A DNA stretch of 7,959 nucleotides from NCBI GenBank assembly GCA_002404515.1, contig DHJV01000060.1:5571-13529 (forward strand). The letters are read 5' to 3'. The stretch comes from Lachnospiraceae bacterium UBA4711. Its GTDB lineage: Bacteria; Bacillota; Clostridia; Lachnospirales; Lachnospiraceae. Below, in pieces: positions 1-5,884 of this stretch; position 1 is the stretch's first letter; each line of letters begins with the position of its first letter. Made by a program: the position numbers and the translations under genes. The notes beneath the pieces were generated by a model. It worked only from the letters and a program-made list of their open reading frames with translations. It did not search any database and was not told the origin of the DNA.

Positions 1-765
1 ATGGAAATCTCCCTTCTCACTGTGCAGCTTTTCTTTGATGCCATCTTCCAGAATCAGGGATGCGTTCTTTACGTTGACCACATTTTCGAAGAAATGTGTT
101 TTTCTGCAGGTTAAACCACCGATCACAAATAATGGTTCGGCATTATCCAGATTTCCCTTTACGACCAGAGAAAGGTTGGCAATTGCATCTAAGATAGCAT
201 TTACACGAAATGCCTTTTCTGAATTATCAGCTTCTGCGTGGAAATTCTCGTCAACGCCGATCTTATCCAAATCAATTGTAATGCTATAAACCTTCAGAGA
301 TTTGTCGTATTCATACTGATATGGCATGAGTCCTGTTTCTGCTGCATCATTTTGAATGCTGAGATTATTGTTTTTTGCGTGTGTGCTTGCCAGATATAAG
401 TTATTATGGAAACGTAACTCATTGATAAAGGAATCAACCGCAATGGCGTCTGTCAAATAGAAAGAGCTGTTCCGAACATAAGTCAATCCCTGTGTAGACA
501 TATAACCGCCTTCTAAGGCACGGCAATTGGAAGCATTCAATTCTTCCGTAACCTTCTTCTGCATTACCTTGTCCAAAGATGTTTCCAAGTCATCGTATAA
601 TCCGGCTTGTACGCAGATTGCGTTTTTCAGACTTTCTCTGCTTCGCATAGCATATTCTTTTTGGTTCTTGTAGATTTTCTGGACACTGGATGCATTACCA
701 AGTCCCTCACCATAATTACTTGTCATGTTGGCAACAACTGTTAATGTTAAAGCGTTTTTCTTCAT
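1..765 (-). CDS. cas7: Cas7 (Cst2/DevR family) backbone subunit of type I-B Cascade, partial
   Basis: This is the first 255 codons of a gene that runs off the left edge without a stop. Cas7 forms the helical backbone of the Cascade complex along the crRNA. The N-terminus MKKNALTLTVVANMTSNYGE, followed by GLGNASSVQKI, is typical of the Cst2/DevR branch of Cas7, where the first beta strand opens the RRM-like fold. Inner segments fitting the family include the ALEGGYMSTQGLTYVRNSSF stretch (about residues 84-103) and KAFRVNAILDAIANLSLVVKGN (about 184-205). The start is fixed by an AGGAGG ribosome site 9 nt upstream, and by the cas8 stop lying one base before the ATG (TAA-T-ATG), which implies translational coupling. 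Family assignment is from motif memory. The missing C-terminus cannot be judged. Confidence 0.88.
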   Translation of the reverse strand, partial: MKKNALTLTVVANMTSNYGEGLGNASSVQKIYKNQKEYAMRSRESLKNAICVQAGLYDDLETSLDKVMQKKVTEELNASNCRALEGGYMSTQGLTYVRNSSFYLTDAIAVDSFINELRFHNNLYLASTHAKNNNLSIQNDAAETGLMPYQYEYDKSLKVYSITIDLDKIGVDENFHAEADNSEKAFRVNAILDAIANLSLVVKGNLDNAEPLFVIGGLTCRKTHFFENVVNVKNASLILEDGIKEKLHSEKGDFH

Positions 766-766
766 A

Positions 767-2263
767 TTAATTTTCCTCCTTTTCTTTTTTTGCACTCGGA
801 ATCATAGCATTTGTAAAACTGATTGCGATATCAGACCAATTGTCAGGTGTGTCAAGAATATCATAAATAGTTGAGATATCTCCAATCTGGTTTGTGCCGT
901 TGGAAGTTGTTGTGTTGATTTGGGTGCTTGATAATTGCAATAAGATTTCAAGAACCCGGTCTCGATCATGCGCTAAAATAGCATTCGTGAGTTTGTTTTT
1001 ATAACCTTTTGCTTTATTTGCACCATTATTCTTGCTCAGGATAACCTGTCCAATTTGATATCCGGCTCCACGGGCTCTTTTAATTTTATCCTTCATAGCT
1101 GAATCTCCTTTCCACTCTACATTGATTTCTATTAATGGTTGTATAATCTGGATTGTTCTGCTCTCTGTATCTATACGACTAAGCAATAATAGCTGTTCAA
1201 GAAGCTTGTCTAAATATGTATAATTTAAGCAACAGCGGATAAGTTCCTCCTCAACATTTAACCAATAATTGTAGTTGTATTTATGTACATAGCGTAAATT
1301 ATAGTTATCGTATATTTTTTTCAATCTCTGCAATGCCTGTTTTCGAATCAGCATTGTATCAAAAGATTCCTGTTCTCGGTCTTTGCAAATAATCTCCACG
1401 TCGCAATTTAAAAAATCGTTTGAGTGTAACATTGCCTTAATCAGTTTCGTCTGGTCGCCATCCCGAATCACTCGGTTGTTGATAATCTGCTCTTCTACAT
1501 CCATCTTTTCTTTTAATTGATTATTACATTTGATAAGTGCGTCAATGGAAGTATTGCTGTTTACGAAGAATCCTATTTTCGTATAAGTAAATGCAAACGG
1601 TATAAAATCAAATTCGCATATATCATTTGCAATAAATGTAGAAGTATCAAAATAGTACGAAGCCGCTTTACTTTTTCTACCTTCATCAAGATCATAGCTA
1701 AGCAAACGACAATGTGGATTCGTGTCAGACATCAGTTTATTTGTGTTTGCAAAATTTCGATACATCGTTGTTTTATAACGAAAGGTTTCTTTGATTAGTT
1801 CCAGTCGATGTTCATCAATTAAATTAAGGATAGTGTCTGTGTTTGTTCCATCGAATTTTATTCCCTTAAATATCTTCTTCATAACTGTATTAGAAGAAGC
1901 TCCATTTAGGTAAGAGTTAATATCATTTATGTTATCTTGTGAAAACTCTTTGATGTGTGTTAACAACCATTCTACATTTCGGTGCTGAAATTCTCTGTCA
2001 TACCAGTTTTCACAAAATAGTAAGTATCGTTCTTCTGTCAGATCTGTGCTGTTATATAGAATCCCCTGTATGTAGCCGCATATATCGGAATACACAGCAT
2101 ATCGATCTTTATCCTCATCATTTGTATATGTATATAACTTCTTGCCTTCCTTCTCTTCGATATAATTAAAGAAACGAATTAAACCGACGATTGCTGCGGA
2201 ATAGCGCCATTCGGTTGGAATAAGCAATGTGTCATATAACGGATGTTCTATTGTTGCTTTCAT
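767..2263 (-). CDS. cas8b: Cas8b (Cst1-like) large subunit of type I-B Cascade
   Basis: A 498-residue protein between cas6 and cas7, in the position and size range of the Cascade large subunit. In this family Cas8 reads the PAM and helps open the target duplex. The N-terminal segment EWRYSAAIVGLIRFF (residues 18-32) fits the start of Cst1/Cas8b1 proteins, and a hydrophobic FDFIPFAFT stretch in the middle is also typical. The CxxC pairs that name the Cst1 (CXXC_CXXC) family are absent; cysteines occur only singly or as CC, so a zinc site is probably lost. Similarity to known Cas8 is low, and the call rests strongly on gene order (cas6-cas8-cas7). The ribosome site is the AGGAGG inside the last codons of cas6, 12 nt before the ATG; the gap to cas6 is 7 nt. 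Confidence 0.78.
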   Translation of the reverse strand: MKATIEHPLYDTLLIPTEWRYSAAIVGLIRFFNYIEEKEGKKLYTYTNDEDKDRYAVYSDICGYIQGILYNSTDLTEERYLLFCENWYDREFQHRNVEWLLTHIKEFSQDNINDINSYLNGASSNTVMKKIFKGIKFDGTNTDTILNLIDEHRLELIKETFRYKTTMYRNFANTNKLMSDTNPHCRLLSYDLDEGRKSKAASYYFDTSTFIANDICEFDFIPFAFTYTKIGFFVNSNTSIDALIKCNNQLKEKMDVEEQIINNRVIRDGDQTKLIKAMLHSNDFLNCDVEIICKDREQESFDTMLIRKQALQRLKKIYDNYNLRYVHKYNYNYWLNVEEELIRCCLNYTYLDKLLEQLLLLSRIDTESRTIQIIQPLIEINVEWKGDSAMKDKIKRARGAGYQIGQVILSKNNGANKAKGYKNKLTNAILAHDRDRVLEILLQLSSTQINTTTSNGTNQIGDISTIYDILDTPDNWSDIAISFTNAMIPSAKKEKEEN

Positions 2264-2270
2264 AGTCTGG

Positions 2271-3005
2271 TTACACCTCCTCCTGGGCGATTATTTTTGC
2301 AACTCCAAAGCCGCTGGAACGGCGGGAACCAATGCCTGCTTTCAACAGATAGTCTAAAGCTGCCGAATTTCCAGTCAGTTCAAAATATCCAATGGAACAC
2401 TCGATGTTAATTCCGTAATGTTTTACAATAATGCTTCTGGTGTTTATTGGTATCATTGATACTTGAGATAAGCTCTCCGAGAAGCCGGCATGCTGTAATT
2501 CAAATGAAATTACTCTCTGGCATTCTGCCATAAATTGGTCTCCGGCTTTACAGGAATAGTACCAGTCTTTGTTTGTTTCAGGATTATGACTCCGAATACA
2601 TAATGGTTCACTCATTTTGACCAATAATTTATTGCTCTGAACGACATCTTCTTTTAATTGGGCGATTCGGGTTAAGGTCATTTGATTATCCATCGGTAAA
2701 GGATATGATTTTCCTTTTTGAGTCAAAAAAGCTGAATACAAAATAAATCCGGTTCTCGTATCCGGGGTGGAAAATACTATTGACATTTTGGGACTTGTGA
2801 CCTCAATATGGTCCGATGTGTAGTTTGGCTGGTCAAAAATAGTTGAAAAGCAAAAAGCTTTTTCTTTGGCTGGTCCATAAAAGTCAGAAAAGTATTTACC
2901 ATCATTTGCGTTTGACAGGCAGTGTTTGATAAATGACAGAAAACTTCTACGATAGTCTATGGGTAAGACGCAGCTTTTTAGGTTGAATGATAATTGAAAC
3001 TTCAT
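2271..3005 (-). CDS. cas6: Cas6 pre-crRNA endoribonuclease
   Basis: A 244-residue protein, the first gene of the cas operon. Cas6 cuts the repeat RNA eight nucleotides upstream of each spacer to give mature crRNAs. The clearest mark is the C-terminal glycine-rich loop GIGSRRSSGFG (residues 224-234), the hallmark of the Cas6 RAMP fold. The N-terminal LPIDYRRSFLSFIKHCLS (residues 14-31) matches the first strand and helix of the family. His28 is a possible catalytic residue, but I cannot place it with certainty. The start is supported by AAGGAGGA 7 nt upstream. A promoter with TTGACT and an extended -10 lies just upstream (3040-3068). Besides the main array, its likely substrate in this window is the degenerate repeat pair at 3134-3213. 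Confidence 0.93.
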   Translation of the reverse strand: MKFQLSFNLKSCVLPIDYRRSFLSFIKHCLSNANDGKYFSDFYGPAKEKAFCFSTIFDQPNYTSDHIEVTSPKMSIVFSTPDTRTGFILYSAFLTQKGKSYPLPMDNQMTLTRIAQLKEDVVQSNKLLVKMSEPLCIRSHNPETNKDWYYSCKAGDQFMAECQRVISFELQHAGFSESLSQVSMIPINTRSIIVKHYGINIECSIGYFELTGNSAALDYLLKAGIGSRRSSGFGVAKIIAQEEV

Positions 3006-3039
3006 TTTTAGATCCTCCTTTCGTGTTGTTTATGATATA

Positions 3040-3068
3040 GGTATAGCATATATTTTTTATAAAGTCAA
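3040..3068 (-). promoter_or_regulatory. Promoter of the cas operon
   Basis: On the minus strand, a -35 TTGACT (3063-3068) is followed by a 17-bp spacer and an extended -10, TGC plus TATACC (3040-3048). The predicted start near 3033 leaves a leader of about 28 nt carrying the cas6 ribosome site. The -10 matches only four of six bases, but the extended TG compensates. A candidate crRNA-like target site begins 7 bp upstream of the -35 (3076), where a bound Cascade could block polymerase. Confidence 0.7.
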
Positions 3069-3075
3069 CATTTAA

Positions 3076-3096
3076 CCATGAATATAATTTATATAA
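3076..3096 (+). promoter_or_regulatory. Predicted CreR-guided Cascade binding site (PAM plus seed match) at the cas promoter
   Basis: The plus strand carries CCA (3076-3078) followed by TGAATATAATTTAT (3079-3092). These 14 bases equal the first 14 of the pseudo-spacer at 3162-3175; after one mismatch three more bases match (3094-3096). CCA is a known PAM of the C. difficile type I-B system (established knowledge, from memory), and it lies on the correct 5' side of the protospacer. The match ends after about 18 positions, as expected for binding without full interference. The site lies between the cas -35 (3063-3068) and the rightward -35 (3103-3108), so bound Cascade could affect both promoters. 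Confidence 0.75.
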
Positions 3097-3102
3097 ATCA
3101 AT

Positions 3103-3131
3103 TTGACATTAAAATAAAATCTAGATATAAT
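3103..3131 (+). promoter_or_regulatory. Perfect-consensus SigA promoter driving the CreR-like RNA
   Basis: TTGACA (3103-3108), exactly 17 bp, then TATAAT (3126-3131): all twelve consensus bases match. It points rightward, away from the cas genes and against every protein gene in the window. No credible coding sequence follows. The predicted start is near 3136-3138, at the beginning of the first degenerate repeat. A promoter this strong with no protein gene behind it points to an abundant small RNA. Confidence 0.85.
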
Positions 3132-3133
3132 TC

Positions 3134-3161
3134 ATATGTTTATTCATATTGGAATGTTAAT
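3134..3161 (+). repeat. Degenerate CRISPR-like repeat 1 (psi-R1)
   Basis: The 3' part CATATTGGAATGTTAAT (3145-3161) resembles the 3' half of the C. difficile I-B repeat, which ends in GGAATGTAAAT (from memory): the last 12 bases agree with one mismatch. The 5' part ATATG (3134-3138) can pair with CATAT (3145-3149) around a TTTATT loop, giving a small stem upstream of the expected Cas6 cut. A cut after 3153 would leave the 8-nt handle ATGTTAAT (3154-3161). The sequence is similar to, but not identical with, the second copy at 3184-3213. Confidence 0.72.
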
Positions 3162-3213
3162 TGAATATAATTTATTTAACATTTTTTAATTTAACCATAT
3201 TGGAAATGTAATT
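3138..3213 (+). ncRNA. CreR-like cas-regulating crRNA (degenerate repeat, pseudo-spacer, degenerate repeat)
   Basis: A predicted short transcript from the perfect promoter at 3103-3131. It carries two degenerate CRISPR repeats around a pseudo-spacer of about 22 nt (3162-3183). Cas6 processing would give an RNA from about 3154 to 3205, with handle ATGTTAAT and guide starting TGAATATAATTTAT. That guide matches the cas promoter region next to a CCA PAM (3076-3096). Cas-regulating RNAs of this kind (CreR, and the related CreA of CreTA modules) guide Cascade to repress promoters through partial complementarity. The position directly divergent from cas6 agrees with that role. The spacer is shorter than the roughly 35 nt usual in type I-B. 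The 3' end is uncertain because no clear terminator follows. A decayed single-spacer array with a chance self-match is the alternative. Confidence 0.72.
3184..3213 (+). repeat. Degenerate CRISPR-like repeat 2 (psi-R2)
   Basis: TTTAACCATATTGGAAATGT (3190-3209) within this element matches the TTAAC, ATAT, GGA and ATGTAA blocks of the C. difficile-type I-B repeat, with small insertions. It shares CATATTGGAA with the first copy, with a start-to-start distance of 51 bp. It would supply the 3' handle of the crRNA-like RNA, with a Cas6 cut expected near 3205. The 5' end is ill-defined because the sequence there is a T-rich run. Confidence 0.65.
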
Positions 3214-3446
3214 TTATAGCATGATAAATATCCGTTGGATTTGTTAACTTTATCCTCTTTTTGAGTATAATACACTATCAATTGTACATAAAAACGGACT
3301 TGTAATCACTTTTTGGATTTTATTTAAGAAAATTTAGATTATTATAAAATCTCCCCAATAATAATCCCCACCAATATAAGATAATTTTACTACAAAAAAT
3401 TACATGAAACAACAGAAATATCCATTCTTCACAATATATTCACGGG
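3214..3446. other. AT-rich gene-free stretch between the CreR-like RNA and acyP
   Basis: This stretch has no reading frame I can support on either strand. On the plus strand a weak second -10 (GAGTATAAT, 3263-3271) lacks a good -35. The only clear structure is the inverted repeat at 3337-3366. It separates the cas block from the acylphosphatase gene and may be the edge of an inserted cas module. Confidence 0.5.
3337..3366 (-). terminator. Possible weak terminator of acyP
   Basis: GATTATTAT (3337-3345) and ATAATAATC (3358-3366) form a 9-bp stem with a 12-nt loop. On the minus strand the stem is followed by TAAATTTTCTT, a broken T-run. On the plus strand it is followed by CCCC, so only leftward termination is plausible. 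It lies 80 nt past the acylphosphatase stop. The stem is almost all A-T, so strength is doubtful. Confidence 0.4.
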
Positions 3447-3722
3447 TTAATCAATCCCGAAACTCCGTTCATCTTCCACCACATCCAATTTCTTAACATC
3501 CATCCCTGTGATCTGGACAAAGCGGCGTCCGGCGAGGAATGTAACCAACTCATCAATGGCTGCTTCTGTTCCCTGCACTTCCATCTCGACATCCCCGTTA
3601 TACAGATTCTTTACCCAGCCGGTAAGACGGAGCTGGTTTGCTTTGTGTTCGGAATAATACCGGAATCCGACACCCTGTACGCTTCCATGAAATATAATAT
3701 GTTTTCTGACGATATCTGCCAT
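3447..3722 (-). CDS. acyP: Acylphosphatase
   Basis: A 91-residue enzyme that hydrolyses acyl phosphates such as acetyl phosphate or 1,3-bisphosphoglycerate to the acid and phosphate, in the cytosol. The signature GSVQGVGFRYYSEHKANQL holds the phosphate-binding loop and catalytic Arg, and GWVKNLYNGDVEMEVQG holds the catalytic Asn; spacing and length are normal for the family. An upstream ATG at 3734 would add MENS, but it has no ribosome site, whereas GGAG stands 6 nt before the ATG at 3722, so I choose the shorter form. The gene stands alone with its own promoter (3775-3803). It is unrelated to the neighbouring cas operon; acylphosphatases are often orphan genes. Confidence 0.93.
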   Translation of the reverse strand: MADIVRKHIIFHGSVQGVGFRYYSEHKANQLRLTGWVKNLYNGDVEMEVQGTEAAIDELVTFLAGRRFVQITGMDVKKLDVVEDERSFGID

Positions 3723-3774
3723 GCTGTTCTCCATTTATATGTGTTTTTCTTGCTTGCTTTTACTCTGGAAACAC

Positions 3775-3803
3775 ATAATATGTGCTTTTCGCTTCAGAAT
3801 CAA
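3775..3803 (-). promoter_or_regulatory. Promoter of acyP
   Basis: On the minus strand, TTGATT (3798-3803), a 17-bp spacer and TATTAT (3775-3780). The -10 lies inside a short palindrome, CACAT-AAT-ATGTG (3772-3784), which might be a regulator site but could be chance. The predicted start is near 3768, giving a leader of about 45 nt. Confidence 0.65.
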
Positions 3804-3845
3804 TGATTACTTAATTATAAGACATTTTTCTTGCTGGTGCAATGA

Positions 3846-3895
3846 AATAAAAAGAGATAATCATTCCAATAGAAATTAGAAATAATTATCTCTTT
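3846..3895 (-). terminator. Intrinsic terminator downstream of the DXS-like gene
   Basis: AAAGAGATAAT (3851-3861) and ATTATCTCTTT (3885-3895) form a perfect 11-bp stem with a 23-nt loop. On the minus strand the stem runs into TTATTTC, so the U-tract reads TTTTTATTTC. It lies 22 nt after the second in-frame stop at 3917, consistent with being the original 3' end of the locus. Confidence 0.65.
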
Positions 3896-3916
3896 CCGCA
3901 TGTATCGTTCGTTATA

Positions 3917-3973
3917 TTACAATATGTGTTTCATACATATTTTTATATCATCTATAATCTGATCCACAGATAA
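3917..3973 (-). pseudogene. In-frame remnant of a second DXS-like C-terminus
   Basis: Immediately after the TAA of the DXS-like gene, in the same frame, 18 codons read LSVDQIIDDIKICMKHIL and then TAA. The first 14 align with the last 14 residues of the gene above (LTVEQIVDDVKKCL): eight identical and nearly all the rest conservative (T/S, E/D, V/I, L/M). Many codons differ at the third base, so the copy is old or came from a diverged homologue. It could be a scar of gene replacement or partial tandem duplication, or a C-terminal extension cut off by a new stop. It has no start of its own. Confidence 0.7.
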
Positions 3974-5728
3974 TTACAGACACTTCTTCACATCATCCAC
4001 GATCTGCTCCACCGTCAGATGATTGTCCTTTAATACATCATTTACATCGTAACGATCGAGGAATTCCTTCTTGATACCGAAGTTCAATACCTTCATATCA
4101 GAAGCTCCGTAGAACCGTGCAATTTTTTCTCCGAAACCACCGTCCAGGATACCATCTTCGAGGGTGATAACCACATCGTGGTTTGACTTTAAGCTTTCGA
4201 GCATAGCCTCATCGATGCCGGTAATGTAATACGGATTGATGATCGTTGCTTCGATACCGGTAGCTTCTTTCAGTGCTTCTGCTGCGTTTACACCGAGTCC
4301 GTAGAACGAACCAAGACCGATGATAGCGACCTTGCTGCCCTGCTTTGTGATCTCGTACTTATTCAGCTTCGAGAAATCCTTTGTGACAGCTTTGCCGTCT
4401 GAGATAAATGCGCCGCCCGGTACGCGGATTGCAACCGGATGCTCTGTCTGGGCGATACTCCAGTCTAACATGGCAAGGTACTCTTCCTTTGTCGTTGGAG
4501 CGAGGTAGACAAGCCCAGGGATATTTGCCATCATAGGGATGTCATAGATGCCGAGGTGTGTCACATCATTCATACCATAGATTGATGCTGAGAAAGTCAA
4601 AATCGTTGCCGGGTTGCCGTTTACACACAGATCCTGTGACAACTGATCATAGGTCCTCTGGATAAATGTGCTGTATACGCCGTAGACTGGCTTGCCGCCG
4701 TTCTTCGCGATACCGGAAGCGAGTGCCACGGCTGTTTCCTCTGCGATTCCGACGTCCACAAACTGACTGCCAGCTTCTTTTCGTTTGTCCTCCGTGAAGC
4801 CCATAACGGTCGGGGTTGCAGAGGTGATTGTCACAACGCTTGGATCTTCCTTCATTTTCTTCATCAGATAGTCACAGGTAACACTGGAATAATCTTCCCC
4901 GCCGAAATCTGCGATCACCTCGCCGGTCTCGATATCGAACGGCAGATGCCAGTGCCACTCTTCCTTATGTGTTTCGGCGAGCTTGTAGCCTTTTCCTTTC
5001 AGGGTACGAATGTGTACCACAACCGGTTTGGTGCTGTCCTTGACGCTCTCAAACGCCTTGATTAACGCCTGAATATCATTTCCCTCATGAACATACACAT
5101 AGTCAAGTCCCATCGCCTTAAAAAGGTTACATTCCGCCTGTCCGTTTGTCTCACGCAGGAGTTTTAAGTTCTGGTAGAGACCACCGTGGTTTTCGGCGAT
5201 CGACATATCGTTATCGTTCACGACGATGATCAGGTTGCTCTGCAGTTCGGATGCAAAATCAAGTCCCTCTAACGCTTCACCACCGCTCAAGGAACCATCC
5301 CCAATGATTGCAATCACATTTCCGCTCTCGCCTCGCACGTCACGTCCCTTTGCTAGACCGCATGCTAAGCTGATGGATGTCGATGTATGCCCGATTATGA
5401 AATGGTCATGGTCGCTTTCCTCCGGGTTGCTGTAGCCGGATACATCATCGTAATGCTCCTCGTAGAGATACGCGTCCTTTCTACCTGTAAGCATCTTGTG
5501 TGGGTAGGTCTGATGGGATACATCAAACACGAATTTATCCTTCGGAGATTCAAATACATAGTGCAAAGCAATCGTTGCTTCTACCATACCGAAGTTTGGA
5601 CCGAAATGTCCGCCGTGGATGCTCGCACGCTTCAAGAGTGCCTGACGCATCTCAGCCGCTAAGCTTGTAAGTTCGTCGTTTGAAAGCTTCTTCACATCCT
5701 CTGGACCGTTGATTTTCTCAATGTACAT
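3974..5728 (-). CDS. DXS-like transketolase-family enzyme (thiamine diphosphate dependent)
   Basis: A 584-residue protein with the domain order of 1-deoxy-D-xylulose-5-phosphate synthase: TPP-binding, pyrimidine-binding, C-terminal. Numbered from the chosen start, His41 (GGHFG), His72 (SHQTYPHK), the TPP motif GDGSLSGG (143-150) with NDND, His259, the catalytic Glu330 (VGIAEE), Tyr352 (YSTF) and His391 (VTHLG) are present. However, the DRAG arginine is replaced (SAS), EQH reads EET, and RYPRG reads RVPGG, so the acceptor-phosphate site is altered. It is also shorter than typical DXS (about 620). It may therefore be a paralogue using another acceptor rather than the housekeeping DXS. An ATG at 5770 lacks a ribosome site; AGGAGG stands 10 nt before 5728. 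A MerR-type promoter lies upstream. Confidence 0.85.
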   Translation of the reverse strand: MYIEKINGPEDVKKLSNDELTSLAAEMRQALLKRASIHGGHFGPNFGMVEATIALHYVFESPKDKFVFDVSHQTYPHKMLTGRKDAYLYEEHYDDVSGYSNPEESDHDHFIIGHTSTSISLACGLAKGRDVRGESGNVIAIIGDGSLSGGEALEGLDFASELQSNLIIVVNDNDMSIAENHGGLYQNLKLLRETNGQAECNLFKAMGLDYVYVHEGNDIQALIKAFESVKDSTKPVVVHIRTLKGKGYKLAETHKEEWHWHLPFDIETGEVIADFGGEDYSSVTCDYLMKKMKEDPSVVTITSATPTVMGFTEDKRKEAGSQFVDVGIAEETAVALASGIAKNGGKPVYGVYSTFIQRTYDQLSQDLCVNGNPATILTFSASIYGMNDVTHLGIYDIPMMANIPGLVYLAPTTKEEYLAMLDWSIAQTEHPVAIRVPGGAFISDGKAVTKDFSKLNKYEITKQGSKVAIIGLGSFYGLGVNAAEALKEATGIEATIINPYYITGIDEAMLESLKSNHDVVITLEDGILDGGFGEKIARFYGASDMKVLNFGIKKEFLDRYDVNDVLKDNHLTVEQIVDDVKKCL

Positions 5729-5766
5729 AACGTTTGTTCCTCCTGATTTTTTACTATATTTATCGC

Positions 5767-5809
5767 ACAAAGAAAGGATGAATACTATCTTTATTCATCC
5801 TTTCTTTGT
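5767..5809 (-). other. 18-bp perfect hairpin at the mRNA 5' end of the DXS-like gene
   Basis: Arms ACAAAGAAAGGATGAATA (5767-5784) and its exact complement (5792-5809) enclose a 7-nt loop. The predicted start of the DXS-like mRNA (near 5805) falls at the outer edge, so nearly the whole stem would cap the message 39 nt before the start codon. Such 5' stems can protect mRNA. It could also end upstream rluD transcription, but no U-tract follows, so I do not call it a terminator. Confidence 0.6.
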
Positions 5810-5811
5810 CT

Positions 5812-5842
5812 ACTATACAACCTAAACTTAACTTTAGGTCAA
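5812..5842 (-). promoter_or_regulatory. MerR-family-type promoter of the DXS-like gene
   Basis: On the minus strand, -35 TTGACC (5837-5842) and -10 TATAGT (5812-5817) are separated by 19 bp, too long for good unaided initiation. The spacer is filled by the dyad ACCTAAACTTAACTTTAGGT (5820-5839), with 9 of 10 positions symmetric. It overlaps the end of the -35 and ends 2 bp before the -10. A long spacer with a dyad inside it is the hallmark of MerR-family activators, which twist the DNA to align the boxes; the sequence resembles sites of the NmlR/AdhR branch. No MerR gene is in the window, so the regulator is unknown. Confidence 0.72.
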
Positions 5843-5884
5843 GTGAAATTTTAAATAAATTTATTAATCATTACCGGATAATTG

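Noticed and set aside
1517..1798. Plus-strand ORFs within cas8, the DXS-like gene and rluD.
   Set aside because: They are antisense shadows of well-supported genes, without ribosome sites or recognisable protein features.
3215..3222. TATAGCAT recurs at 3042-3049, inside the cas -10 region, just after the second degenerate repeat, hinting at a second guide.
   Set aside because: The match is only 8 nt of AT-rich sequence, the bases before 3042 (AGG) are not a CCA-type PAM, and no third repeat follows.
3154..3247. Tiny rightward ORFs (ATG at 3155 and 3221, ATG-TAA at 3206-3211) that could be a CreT-like toxic mini-ORF.
   Set aside because: None has a proper ribosome site or the tandem rare codons typical of CreT, and the guide targets a site beside the cas promoter instead.
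3241..3271. A possible second rightward promoter with TATAAT at 3266-3271.
   Set aside because: Candidate -35 boxes (TTGTTA or TTAACT) are poor or at the wrong spacing, and nothing recognisable lies downstream.
3006..3446. A full CRISPR array upstream of cas6.
   Set aside because: Only two degenerate repeats with one short pseudo-spacer are present; there are no further regular repeats.
5729..5770. An upstream ATG giving 14 extra residues to the DXS-like protein.
   Set aside because: No ribosome site precedes it and it would start inside the 18-bp hairpin; the AGGAGG serves the ATG at 5728.
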